NCBI RefSeq assembly: GCF_017873215.1
Contig: NZ_JAGGKA010000013.1
Location: 62,001 to 126,000 of the forward strand
Origin: Clostridium tetanomorphum
GTDB taxonomy: Bacteria; Bacillota; Clostridia; Clostridiales; Clostridiaceae
Length of the DNA: 64,000 nucleotides
Direction of reading: 5' to 3'
Under the pieces are notes generated by a model, which was not told where the DNA came from, did not search any database, and was given only the letters and a program-made list of their open reading frames with translations. Shown here piece by piece: positions 8,760 through 17,739 of the stretch (its first letter is position 1; the number at the start of each line of letters is the position of its first letter). A program made the translations under genes and the position numbers.

Positions 8760-8874
8760 ATTATACACTCCTATATTTAAAAAATATATTACTTCTTAAT
8801 CTAAAATATCAAATTTAATTATATATTACATAACCATAGTTTTAAAGTTTTTGGAATATAAATGAAAAATTTAT

Positions 8875-8904
8875 TTGACTTTTATATTAAACCTGTGTTA
8901 TTAT
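8875..8904 (+). promoter_or_regulatory. putative tpx promoter
   Basis: TTGACT (8875-8880) and TATTAT (8899-8904), 18 bp apart, lie about 60 bp before the tpx start. The AT-rich sequence downstream has weak dyads but no convincing PerR box. Confidence 0.5.
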
Positions 8905-8960
8905 ATTATTATCAAATAGTAATTATTAATTAATATAGATTTTTGAGGAGGTCATAAATA

Positions 8961-9455
8961 ATGAATGTTAAATTTAAAAATAATCCAGTAACGTTAGTTG
9001 GTAACGAATTAAAGGTAGGAGATACAGCTCCAGATTTTAAAGCTATAGATATTAACCTAAAAGAAGTATGTTTAAAAGATACTAAAGGTGTTAGAATAAT
9101 ACTTACAGTTCCATCCATAGATACACCTGTATGCGATTTAGAAGTAAGAACCTTTAATGATAAAGCTAATGATATAGGAGAAGTATCTATATATACTATA
9201 TCCATGGATTTACCTTTTGCACAAGCTAGATGGTGTGGAGCTCATGGAGTTGATAATGTAACTACTCTTTCTGACTATAAAGATAGATTAGTTGGTAAAA
9301 ACTATGGAACTTATGTACAAGAATTAGGTTTACTTACTAGAGCTGCTTTCGTTATAGATGGCAATAATAAAATAGTATATGTAGAATATCTAGAGGAAAT
9401 TGCAAATCAACCTAATTTTGAAGCTATACTTAAAGCAGCTAATGAAGCAAAATAG
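8961..9455 (+). CDS. tpx: thiol peroxidase
   Basis: This 164-residue 2-Cys peroxiredoxin of the Tpx family reduces hydrogen peroxide and alkyl hydroperoxides in the cytoplasm using thioredoxin. The peroxidatic Cys lies in PSIDTPVCDLEVRTFN and the resolving Cys in ARWCGAHG; the length is the family norm. A GAGGAGG site lies upstream of the ATG. It is a single-gene unit with a promoter upstream and a strong hairpin terminator downstream. In an anaerobe it is a typical oxidative-stress gene. Confidence 0.96.
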   Translation: MNVKFKNNPVTLVGNELKVGDTAPDFKAIDINLKEVCLKDTKGVRIILTVPSIDTPVCDLEVRTFNDKANDIGEVSIYTISMDLPFAQARWCGAHGVDNVTTLSDYKDRLVGKNYGTYVQELGLLTRAAFVIDGNNKIVYVEYLEEIANQPNFEAILKAANEAK

Positions 9456-9504
9456 TTTTTTATTATATAAGGTTCACCTAACCCTCCCTAAAAACTTTAA
9501 ATAT

Positions 9505-9545
9505 ATACAAATAGCATTTCTGCCACTCAGAAATGCTATTTGTAT
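9505..9545. terminator. bidirectional terminator between tpx and DUF3892 gene
   Basis: Perfect 17-bp inverted repeat (ATACAAATAGCATTTCT and its complement) with a 7-nt loop between two convergent genes. Confidence 0.85.
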
Positions 9546-9548
9546 ACT

Positions 9549-9809
9549 TTATTCAATATCTTTTTTATTCATAACAGGTAAATTTAATAAATTATTATTT
9601 GTGTCTTTCTCTAGCATACTATTTAAAAATTCTTCTCCTATGTCTGCAACTTCTTCATTAATACCTTTCATAGCACCTTGTTTCGCCATAATAACTGCCT
9701 GTTCCTTAGAAATCGTATCTCCATTTTCTAATCTATAAGCTTCTATTTGTCCCAATTCATCTCTAAGAACTCCCACTATAGTGTGAGCAAAAGTCTGATC
9801 TATATACAT
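9549..9809 (-). CDS. DUF3892 small protein
   Basis: This 86-residue soluble protein matches the DUF3892 pattern: a strand with VGVLRDELGQIEAYRLENG followed by SKEQAVIMAKQGAMKG. The family has no known function. The start is ATG 9807-9809 with GGAGG 9 nt upstream; a longer frame with eight more codons exists but would put the site inside the gene. It is a lone gene convergent with tpx. Confidence 0.75.
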   Translation of the reverse strand: MYIDQTFAHTIVGVLRDELGQIEAYRLENGDTISKEQAVIMAKQGAMKGINEEVADIGEEFLNSMLEKDTNNNLLNLPVMNKKDIE

Positions 9810-9999
9810 GCTAAAGCACCTCCTATATAACATAAATTTAACATAGGCTAAATTTCAATTTATAGATATACATATAGTATGACCTCATCATAAAAAAATA
9901 TAAATATTTAAAGTAATTTTAAAATAAAACGACTATTTAATAATAAGGCTTTCCGTTAGATTCATCTGGATGCAATAATTTCTTTATTAGGTGATTTCA

Positions 10000-11169
10000 A
10001 TGACAGTTAATTTAAAATATGAATTAAGTAATGTAAAAATAATAACTAAATATGATGTGTTAAAGTTAAAGAAGTATATAGACATTAAATTTAAAAATTC
10101 TACAAAAAAAGAACAAGCATCCATATTGTCTAATACAATACATAATGTACTTACAAATTCTTTAAAATGCTTTGAAGATGATTTAAAATCAGATTTAAAA
10201 GTAGCCATATTAAAAAATACTTTTTTTAATAACAAGAATATTATATCCTTATATGATATTTTATTAGTATTAACTTCTGTAGAATTTAAAAACAAAATAA
10301 AAATACAAGATTTAAGTAATTGGATAAATTCAAATCTAAATATAGAAATTACCACACAAGAGTTACACTCTTATTTAGGAATAGAATCTTATGATAATAA
10401 AATAGAAGCTTTCAATAAAGAATCTGCCACTTGCAATAATATAGTAGATATTGACAACGAACCATTAACAGATATATCTTCTGATGTTGCCAATATTGAT
10501 AGTATAAAAGAATCTGAAGAAATAGTTCATTGTAATAATGACATTTCTATAGGTAGAAATATCATTAAAAATTATAAATTTTGTAGAATTGCTATTATTT
10601 CATCTTTGATATTGTTAGTAGTAGGTTTTAATTTTAAAAAAATAGTTCTATTAAAAAACTTATCTTTTAATAAAAAAAATATAAAGCTAGAAACAAAACT
10701 TAAAGAGTTATCCTTTGATGAGTATAATGCTGCTTCCGGTATACCAGAATACTTTGATTATAAAGACATAAACTTAGTAAAGTTAAAATCTTTTTTAAAA
10801 GAGCAAAATTCTCTTTTAGCAGAAGACCCCTATTTTTCAACTATAATAAATTCTTCAAAAGAATTTAATTTGAATCCACTTATTTTATTTTCTATAACTG
10901 GCCAAGAACAATCTTTTGTGCCAAAATCACAAAAAAGCGCCAAAAAAATAGGAAATAATCCCTTTAATGTATTCCATAGTTGGAAAGAGTATAACACAGA
11001 TATAAAGGATTCTTCAAGAATAGCTGCAAGAACTGTAATAAATCTATGTAAAGATCGGCCTCCAAAGGAAGATCCCTTCCAATGGATAAACAGAAAATAT
11101 GCAGAAGATAAAAATTGGTGGAAAGGTGTAAAATACTTTTTTGAGAAATTAAATGAAACTGTTAAATAA
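10000..11169 (+). CDS. membrane-bound glucosaminidase-like protein
   Basis: This 389-residue protein is arranged inside-out for a cell-wall enzyme: a ~190-residue hydrophilic N-terminus, one membrane segment (about 195-212), then an outside domain (about 265-389). The outer part resembles FlgJ/LytG-type N-acetylglucosaminidases: a helix with a candidate catalytic Glu (SITGQEQSFVPKSQ), then NPFNVFHSWKEYN and a WINRKYAEDKNWWKGV tail. The N-terminal part is not recognised and would lie in the cytoplasm. I use ATG 10000 (AGGTGAT just before it) instead of the GTG at 9991. Peptidoglycan cleavage is inference from the fold pattern. Confidence 0.65.
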   Translation: MTVNLKYELSNVKIITKYDVLKLKKYIDIKFKNSTKKEQASILSNTIHNVLTNSLKCFEDDLKSDLKVAILKNTFFNNKNIISLYDILLVLTSVEFKNKIKIQDLSNWINSNLNIEITTQELHSYLGIESYDNKIEAFNKESATCNNIVDIDNEPLTDISSDVANIDSIKESEEIVHCNNDISIGRNIIKNYKFCRIAIISSLILLVVGFNFKKIVLLKNLSFNKKNIKLETKLKELSFDEYNAASGIPEYFDYKDINLVKLKSFLKEQNSLLAEDPYFSTIINSSKEFNLNPLILFSITGQEQSFVPKSQKSAKKIGNNPFNVFHSWKEYNTDIKDSSRIAARTVINLCKDRPPKEDPFQWINRKYAEDKNWWKGVKYFFEKLNETVK

Positions 11170-11216
11170 TAAGAGTCATAGTAAATTTTTATTATAAAAT
11201 AACTATAACTCTTATT
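11168..11216 (+). terminator. hairpin terminator
   Basis: Inverted repeat AATAAGAGTcATAGT / ACTATaACTCTTATT begins at the stop codon of the preceding gene. A mixed A/T tract follows. Confidence 0.65.
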
Positions 11217-11223
11217 ATTACCT

Positions 11224-11391
11224 TTATTTAAACATTTCCTCTACATCTACAGTAAATTCCCTCATAGCTTTTGAACTAATAAAACCATTATTTTTAGCAA
11301 CATCAATTAAATCATATAACCCACTATCATTAAGGCTATAAATCTGAATTGTATTAATTATTGGATTTACAATCCAATATTCTTTGATGTT
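11224..11391 (-). pseudogene. C-terminal remnant of an Uma2-family (DUF820) nuclease
   Basis: The minus strand encodes 55 residues ending in REFTVDVEEMFK before a stop. The stretch IKEYWIVNP, followed by a beta-strand and a short helix, is typical of the C-terminus of Uma2-like PD-(D/E)XK proteins. Upstream of it the frame reads into unrelated sequence with no start codon or ribosome binding site, so only the tail of the gene is left. The family assignment is by eye. Confidence 0.55.
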
Positions 11392-11441
11392 TTGCGGGCG
11401 GTGAAAATGAAGACTTCTCCTAGTTATTAAAAATTTTAGCT

Positions 11442-12849
11442 TTAATCTACATCCTCATGTTTAAATTCTTCAACTTTTATCTCATTATTATTTTTAGTTA
11501 TAGTTAATGTATCTAATCCATATGGAGGATTATGTGGTCCAACAAATGTTTCTATTCTAACCTTTAATCTATATCCCTCTTTAGTTTCTGTAATATCTAA
11601 AATTCCTGCATCCATATACTGTCTAAACTCTCCATAATAATTCTTAACAGCCTCATCAATATATGGATATAATATAGACAAAATTAACTGTTGATTTAGT
11701 TTATCTTTAAATACATACTCCGGTAAAGGGTTTTCCTCAAAATGTATAGATGTTAGTGGCAAATTTTTCAGTTCTCTTAATAAACTAATATTTGTAATTT
11801 TATTTTGAGATATATCTAAAGTTCTTAAATTCTCTAACTTATCTAATCCTTCAACATTAATAATTTTATTATTATCTATAGATAAACTAATCAACTTAGA
11901 TAATAAACCTAATTCGCTTATATCTCTAATTTCATTATGAGATAAAATTAGTGTTTCTAACTCTTTAAGATTTCCTAATCCTTTAATATTATTTATTTTA
12001 TTATAATCTAAACTTAAATGTTTTAAATTAGTAAGTGGACTTAATTTTCTTATATTAGATATCTTATTGCTAGATAGTTGTAAGTATTGTAAATTTTTCA
12101 AAGACTTCAAAGGATTAATATCTGTTATTTGATTTTCATATACATTTAAATACTTTAAGTTAATTAAGCAACCTAAAGCTTTAATATCTCCAACAGAATT
12201 TTCAGCTATCTCTAATATTGTCAGCTTAGTTAAGTTTTTTAAAGAATCAATATTAGAGATCTTGTTCATTCCTAATGATAAATCTATTAAATTAGTTAGA
12301 TTTCCTAAAGGCTCTATGTTCTCAATTTCATTAATATATAAATCTAAGCTTTCTAAATTCTTCAACTCACTTAGAGGCCTCAAATCATTTACTTTATTAC
12401 TATATAAACTTAAAGATTTTAACTTAGTTAAATTACTTAATATACTTATATCAGTAATTTTATTGCTTTCTAAGTTTAATTCCGTTAATTTAGTTAATTT
12501 ACTCAACGGACTAATATCAACTATCTTATTATATCCTAATCGTAAATACTCAAGATTAGTTAAACTACTTAACTGTTTAATATTTGTTATCTCATCAAAC
12601 CATAAATCTAATTTTTTTAGACCAGTTAAATATTGTATTCCTTCTAAATTGGAGATTTTTTGATGATGAATGGTTAACTCTTGAATATTATTAACATCAC
12701 CCTCATAAATTTCTCCTTTAGGCTTATTTATCTTATCTCTTATTGCTTTTTCTAAATTATTATCTCCAAAATATATCCTCTTGTTATCTTGCTTACTAAA
12801 AAATTTATCTATTGATATGAGAAAATTTTATATATATCTTCTTATTCAA
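11442..12849 (-). pseudogene. leucine-rich-repeat surface protein with disrupted N-terminus
   Basis: From about 12830 to the stop at 11442 the minus strand is one open frame encoding about 14 leucine-rich repeats of ~22 residues (consensus LxxLTxLxxLxLxxNKIxDI), then a ~75-residue C-terminal domain with VGPHNPPYGLDTL, as seen in DUF3888-like proteins. The only good start is TTG 12847-12849 with AGGAGGA 6 nt upstream, encoding MNKKIYIKF, but that frame stops after 13 codons. Joining it to the repeats needs a one-base frameshift, and even then no signal-peptide core is present. A TTG at 12506 could start a shorter protein but has no ribosome binding site. Confidence 0.7.
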
Positions 12850-12920
12850 ATTATATCCTCCTAAAAATATAAACTCTTACAATATATCTTTAGTATAAAT
12901 AAAATTTATATACTTCAATA

Positions 12921-12962
12921 AAAAATCCACATTCCTTGCCTAATTTACTCTAGAAATGTGGA
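12921..12962 (-). terminator. trmB terminator
   Basis: Inverted repeat (TCCACATT / AATGTGGA in plus-strand terms) with a run of Us on the minus-strand 3' side, ~65 bp past the trmB stop. Confidence 0.7.
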
Positions 12963-13028
12963 CTCTGTTACTATATTTATTCCGTTTTTTGTCAGGACTT
13001 TTTTTACCATCAGAACTATTTTGCAGGG

Positions 13029-13664
13029 CTACAAAAGCTTCGCTATCAAAAACATAGTTTTCATTCCCATTGATGTAAACTTTGCTTCATATTCAGTAAC
13101 TATATTTTTATCAAAGCCTGAATTGTGAAGATCATAAGTTAAATACTCTATAGAAAATCCACATTGCTTAAAGTATTCCTGGGAATCTTCAAATAGATCT
13201 ATATCATCTGTTTTGAACCAAATTTCACTTTCTGGTTTTAAAAACTTCTTATACTCTGTTAGAAATTTAGTATGAGTAAGTCTCCTTTTATTATGTCTAT
13301 CCTTTGGCCATGGATTACAGAAATTTATATATATTTTTTCTACTTCGTCCTTCTCAAATAGTTCAGCAATAAAAGTAATATTTAAAGGAGCAATTCTAAC
13401 ATTTGTTAGTTCTAACTCCTGTACTTTTCTTAATGCATATATTAAAACTTCATCTTTTAAATCTATTGCTACATAGTTTACATTTCTATTTGCATCAGCT
13501 TTTTTAGATATAAATCCTCCTCTTCCACACCCTAGTTCCAAATGTATAGGATTATTATTTTTGAATTCCTCTTTCCATCTTCCTTTGAAATCTCTTGGAT
13601 TTGTTATGCAAAGTTGAGCTTCCTCCATTTCAGGTCTTGCCCACCATTTCTTTCTAAGTCTCAT
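13029..13664 (-). CDS. trmB: tRNA (guanine-N7-)-methyltransferase
   Basis: This 211-residue SAM-dependent enzyme methylates G46 of tRNA. The SAM-binding motif [11 protein letters not shown], the [16 protein letters not shown] signature and the terminal TEYEAKF region are typical of bacterial TrmB, and the length is normal. A GGAGGA site lies 5 nt before the ATG. It stands downstream of the ABC exporter operon but has no functional link with it. Confidence 0.96.
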   Translation of the reverse strand: MRLRKKWWARPEMEEAQLCITNPRDFKGRWKEEFKNNNPIHLELGCGRGGFISKKADANRNVNYVAIDLKDEVLIYALRKVQELELTNVRIAPLNITFIAELFEKDEVEKIYINFCNPWPKDRHNKRRLTHTKFLTEYKKFLKPESEIWFKTDDIDLFEDSQEYFKQCGFSIEYLTYDLHNSGFDKNIVTEYEAKFTSMGMKTMFLIAKLL

Positions 13665-13734
13665 ATTTATCCTCCGTTTTCTAAAAAAATTGCATCGTAA
13701 TTTATTATATCATGTCTGTTTAATTTGTAATATA

Positions 13735-14886
13735 TTAAACAAAATTTTCAACTTTCTCACTTATGCTCATTTTGTAAATTGATATTAAAAATAGTGTAAT
13801 TGCAAATGTCCATATTATTATTATATGCATTTTTATATCTGAGAATGAAGTTCCACTTTGCAATTTATATATGGCATCTATAGTCCATTTTTGAGGAACA
13901 AAATTAGATATTTTTTGTATATGTTTAGGCATTAAAGATAAATCCCAAAAGCACCCTCCCAACATACAAGTAGGAATAGTAACTATAGTATTTAAATTAA
14001 TAGCCTGAGCAAAAGATTCAGAAAAAGCCATTATAACCATATTCATACCTATGGCAGCTACGCCAAAACTTAACAATATAAAAATCAATTGAGTATTTGG
14101 GATATAAGTGGATATACCTAAAACTTTAGTTACTAAAATAATTATAGCAATTACCTGAATACACACTATAAAGAAATTTGCCATCACATTTCCACTTACA
14201 TAAGTTTTTGAGTTTACAGGAGAGGCGCATATTCTGTAGTAAGTTCTATTTCTTCTTTCTTTTATCATAATTCTTGATATGTTTCCTGTAGTAAACATAA
14301 TAAACATTATTAAAAGACCAATGCCAGAATAAGTAACTCCTTTGTTTAAAGCAGTATCCTCTATATTTTTTTCAACAAGCTTTACTTCTCCATATTTATA
14401 TCTATTATATATCTTATTAAATTTATCCAAATCTCCTTCGGAAGCTTTGCTAATATCTAAAAGGTTCTTCATATAATAATTTGAATACTTTTTTATAAGT
14501 GCAGTTGCCTCTTCTCCTTTTATAGAAAACATATATATTTCTTTAAAATTTCCATCATAGATACTTTGAGTAAAGTCTTCTGGAAATACAATTGCACAAT
14601 CCACATCCCTTTTAGCTACAACATCTTTTATATCTCCATCTTCTACCTTAATAAATTTAAATTTCTTAGTAGACCTTAAATACTCTATCATATCCTTTGA
14701 TAGTATTTTTTCGTCTTTATTATCTATCCCTATTAGCATAGCTTCATTTTGAGAAGCTTTATTGCTGTATACATTTATAGTAATTATAAAACTTATCATA
14801 GGAAGTAAAAAGTATACTATTATATTTCTCTTTTTTCTAAAAATTATTTTTATAGTATTTAAAAATAAAATAAAAGTATTTCTCAA
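13735..14886 (-). CDS. ABC-2 type permease (YhgE/DrrB-like)
   Basis: This 383-residue membrane protein has an N-terminal membrane segment, a ~150-residue extracellular loop and five more membrane segments at the C-terminus, with the family's GCFWDLSLMPKHIQ motif. It starts with TTG at 14886, overlapping the end of the paralogous permease before it, with GGTGG upstream. It is the last gene of the exporter operon (ATPase 16022, permease 14887, this gene) and probably forms a heterodimer with its neighbour. The substrate is unknown. Confidence 0.88.
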   Translation of the reverse strand: MRNTFILFLNTIKIIFRKKRNIIVYFLLPMISFIITINVYSNKASQNEAMLIGIDNKDEKILSKDMIEYLRSTKKFKFIKVEDGDIKDVVAKRDVDCAIVFPEDFTQSIYDGNFKEIYMFSIKGEEATALIKKYSNYYMKNLLDISKASEGDLDKFNKIYNRYKYGEVKLVEKNIEDTALNKGVTYSGIGLLIMFIMFTTGNISRIMIKERRNRTYYRICASPVNSKTYVSGNVMANFFIVCIQVIAIIILVTKVLGISTYIPNTQLIFILLSFGVAAIGMNMVIMAFSESFAQAINLNTIVTIPTCMLGGCFWDLSLMPKHIQKISNFVPQKWTIDAIYKLQSGTSFSDIKMHIIIIWTFAITLFLISIYKMSISEKVENFV

Positions 14887-16011
14887 TTAAACCACCTGCC
14901 TTTTGTAAATCAATAATGAAATACTTAGAAATACTATAGCTATTGTCATGTTAATAATTATAGCAATTTTTATATTATGAATATTATTGGAATAAATAAA
15001 AGTAAATAAAGCATCATTAGTCCATTTTAAAGGCGATAAATTAGAAATAAGATTTATAGTATTATTTTTTAAGTCACCTATTGGAACAAATCCTCCTCCA
15101 AAGAAAGTTATACATGGTACTATTATATGTAGCAACGCACTAGACAAAGTATCCTTTTTTGTCATAAAGGCTACCCCTACTCCTATAGATATAGCCATTG
15201 TTACCTCGGATAATATTACTAAATATATTGGCATCATATTATTTCCAAAGTAAGCCTTTAATATATATTTACTAATAAAAATAACTATAATACTCTGGAT
15301 CAAATTAACTATTATATTTCCTAAAATCTTTCCTCCTAATATTTCAGCCTTTTTAATTGGTGCACACATTATTCTGTTAAAAGTATTTCTAATATATTCT
15401 CCTCCTATAGCAAAAGCACCAGATAATGCTGAATAAAGTATTATCATTGTTAGCATAGTAACAGCATAATAATCTATAGACCTAGGAGATCTATTTTTTT
15501 GTACATTTACTTCATTTACATAATTAACTTCTTTTTCATCCAATAAATCTCTTGATACTCTAGGATTTTCCTTATAAATTTCCGTTATCGTGTTATATCT
15601 ATCTATATAGATATTTAATATAGTTTGAATTAAATCTGATTTAAAGCTGTATCTTTCATTTTTATAAAAATTTATTTTTTTGTCCTTTTCTCCTATCTTT
15701 ATATAACACATATAGGTACTATCTTTTACCTTTTCTATAGCCTGCTTTTCATCTTTGGTCTCTATGGTTTCTATTCCCAGATTATTTAAGGTCTTTGTAA
15801 ACTCTTTAAAATTATGACTTCCACTTTCCTTTGTCTCTATTTTATATACTACTTTAGTATCCTTAAAACTTATAGAATAGTTAAAAGCACCAGCTAATGC
15901 TGAACCAAGTATTAGCATTAAAAGTATTGGATAAAGCACCATCATAACCATGGATTTTCTATCCCTTAAACTTTGTTTTATTTCTTTAACAGCTATAATA
16001 ATCCATTTCAT
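14887..16011 (-). CDS. ABC-2 type permease
   Basis: This 374-residue paralogue of the next gene has the same plan: one N-terminal membrane segment, a large outer loop (about 45-180) and a C-terminal bundle with FFGGGFVPIGDL. It follows the ATPase by 10 bp and is coupled to the following permease by an overlap. It is likely one half of a heterodimeric exporter of the linearmycin/antibiotic-resistance type (family knowledge, not shown here). Confidence 0.88.
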   Translation of the reverse strand: MKWIIIAVKEIKQSLRDRKSMVMMVLYPILLMLILGSALAGAFNYSISFKDTKVVYKIETKESGSHNFKEFTKTLNNLGIETIETKDEKQAIEKVKDSTYMCYIKIGEKDKKINFYKNERYSFKSDLIQTILNIYIDRYNTITEIYKENPRVSRDLLDEKEVNYVNEVNVQKNRSPRSIDYYAVTMLTMIILYSALSGAFAIGGEYIRNTFNRIMCAPIKKAEILGGKILGNIIVNLIQSIIVIFISKYILKAYFGNNMMPIYLVILSEVTMAISIGVGVAFMTKKDTLSSALLHIIVPCITFFGGGFVPIGDLKNNTINLISNLSPLKWTNDALFTFIYSNNIHNIKIAIIINMTIAIVFLSISLLIYKRQVV

Positions 16012-16021
16012 ATTCCCACCC

Positions 16022-16957
16022 CTAGTCTCTCAACTTTCTTCCAGTAAGAGTTAAAAATACAGTTTCTAAATTTGGCTTTTTAGACTCAATATTATCTATA
16101 GAAATATTATTTTTCATAAAATATAGTATTATTTCATCTAAATTATTTATATCCTTATTACTACTTATATCTACTAACTTATTGTTTATCTGCACAGATA
16201 CAACTCCCTTTATTCTTTTTATATCTTCTTCCTTAATTTTTTCAATAGAATCCACTGTAATTAACACTCTCTGCTTATCCCATACTATTGATTTTAATTC
16301 TTCTTTAGTTCCCTCTCCTATAAGCTTACCATGATCTATTATACCTATTCTTGTACAAATCTCTTCTACTTCTTCCATATAGTGACTAGTATAAATTATA
16401 GTAGAACCTAAACTATTTAATCTCTTTACAGACTGAAGAACATGATTTCTTGATTGAGGATCAATGCCTACAGTTGGCTCATCCATTATTATAAGCTTTG
16501 GTTTATGAGCTATAGCACAAGCAATATTTAGCCTTCTTTTCATTCCTCCTGAAAATTCATTAGGAAAGTTTTTATACTTATCTCCTAGTCCTACAAAGTC
16601 CAGTGCTTCATTTGCGCTCTGTTTTAATTTTTCTCCCTTCAAACCATATAAACTTGCAAAAAACTTCACATTTTCGTAGGCATTTAAATCCTCATATATA
16701 GCTATATCCTGAGGCACAATACCTATATTACTCTTTACATAATCACATTCTTTTTTTATATCTTTATCTAGAATAAATACTTTTCCATTATTCATGGTTA
16801 ATAGCCCACATATTATATTTATCATAGTACTTTTACCTGCTCCATTAGGCCCTAAAAGACCATATATTTCACCTTCTTCTATATCTAAATCAATGTTATC
16901 TACCGCTGCAAAATCACCAAATTTTTTAACTAAGTTTTCTATTTTAATTATTTTCAT
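16022..16957 (-). CDS. ABC transporter ATP-binding protein
   Basis: This 311-residue ATPase has Walker A (GPNGAGKST), signature (FSGGMKRRL), Walker B (LIIMDEPTVGID) and the C-terminal extension (about 220-311) of DrrA/CcmA-type exporters. It is the first gene of the exporter operon and lies downstream of the NarL/DesK-type two-component genes, from which it is separated by a terminator (17004-17041). This suggests that the regulator controls a separate promoter for the exporter. Confidence 0.95.
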   Translation of the reverse strand: MKIIKIENLVKKFGDFAAVDNIDLDIEEGEIYGLLGPNGAGKSTMINIICGLLTMNNGKVFILDKDIKKECDYVKSNIGIVPQDIAIYEDLNAYENVKFFASLYGLKGEKLKQSANEALDFVGLGDKYKNFPNEFSGGMKRRLNIACAIAHKPKLIIMDEPTVGIDPQSRNHVLQSVKRLNSLGSTIIYTSHYMEEVEEICTRIGIIDHGKLIGEGTKEELKSIVWDKQRVLITVDSIEKIKEEDIKRIKGVVSVQINNKLVDISSNKDINNLDEIILYFMKNNISIDNIESKKPNLETVFLTLTGRKLRD

Positions 16958-17003
16958 ACTACTCTCCCACCCTTATTACATCAAATCTTATTAATTATTA
17001 TAT

Positions 17004-17041
17004 AAAAAAAAGGACTTCCCTTTTAGTACAAGAAGTCACTC
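17004..17041 (-). terminator. intrinsic terminator after the response regulator
   Basis: On the minus strand a GACTTC / GAAGTC stem is followed by a run of eight Ts. It divides the two-component genes from the ABC operon. Confidence 0.8.
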
Positions 17042-17063
17042 TTTGTTATGACAAAAGTCATAT

Positions 17064-17693
17064 TTATATATTCCCTTTTAAATAATTAATAGCTATTTGA
17101 GTTCTATGCTGTAATCCTGTTTTGTTTAATATAGAAGTTATATAGTTTTTAACAGTTCCTTCAGATATATATAGTTTACTACTTATTTCTTTATTTGAAA
17201 GTCCCTCTGCTATAGCTTCTATAATATCAATTTCCCTTTGAGAGAAGATATCTTTATGACACTTAGTTGTTTCCTCCCATATCAATTCTTCTTTTACTTT
17301 CTCCATTACTACATCCTGCAAAATTATATTTCCAGAATAAACTGTTTTTATAGCATCTTTAATTTTCTCTGGTGAACTACTTTTTAATATATATCCTTTT
17401 GCTCCATTCTTTATAGCTCCCATTATATACTCATCTTCATCAAAAGTGGTAAGTATTAAAGGGCTTGCTTTTGTTTTTAATAAAATTTCTTTAGCAGCTT
17501 CTACTCCATTTAAAACAGGCATTCTTACGTCTAAAACAGCTACATCTACTTCATTTTCTAAACACACCTCTAATGCCTTTAATCCATTTTCAACCACATT
17601 TACTATTTCTATTTCTTCATCCATATTTAATATTATTTTTAAACTCTCTCTTATTAAGGAATCATCATCTGCAATTACAATTTTAATAGCCAT
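17064..17693 (-). CDS. NarL/LuxR-family response regulator
   Basis: This 209-residue regulator has a receiver domain (D9/D10, acceptor D55 in VAVLDVRMPVLNG, conserved Lys in ILKSSSP) and a C-terminal LuxR helix-turn-helix (LSNKEISSKLYISEGTVKNYI). The start is set at ATG 17691-17693 with AGAGGTGG upstream; the GTG three codons earlier lies inside that site. Its partner kinase is immediately upstream. It probably activates the adjacent exporter genes. Confidence 0.95.
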   Translation of the reverse strand: MAIKIVIADDDSLIRESLKIILNMDEEIEIVNVVENGLKALEVCLENEVDVAVLDVRMPVLNGVEAAKEILLKTKASPLILTTFDEDEYIMGAIKNGAKGYILKSSSPEKIKDAIKTVYSGNIILQDVVMEKVKEELIWEETTKCHKDIFSQREIDIIEAIAEGLSNKEISSKLYISEGTVKNYITSILNKTGLQHRTQIAINYLKGNI

Positions 17694-17739
17694 AGAATCC
17701 ACCTCTTATTTAAAACTAATAGACTTAATTTAAGCTTAG

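Noticed and set aside
8905..8945. PerR operator before tpx
   Set aside because: AT-rich dyads are present but too many mismatches to the PerR consensus remain in this very AT-rich sequence.
13718..13740. GTTTAAT/ATTAAAC inverted repeat at the end of the permease gene
   Set aside because: Seven pure A/T-rich base pairs partly inside the coding region; too weak to call a terminator.
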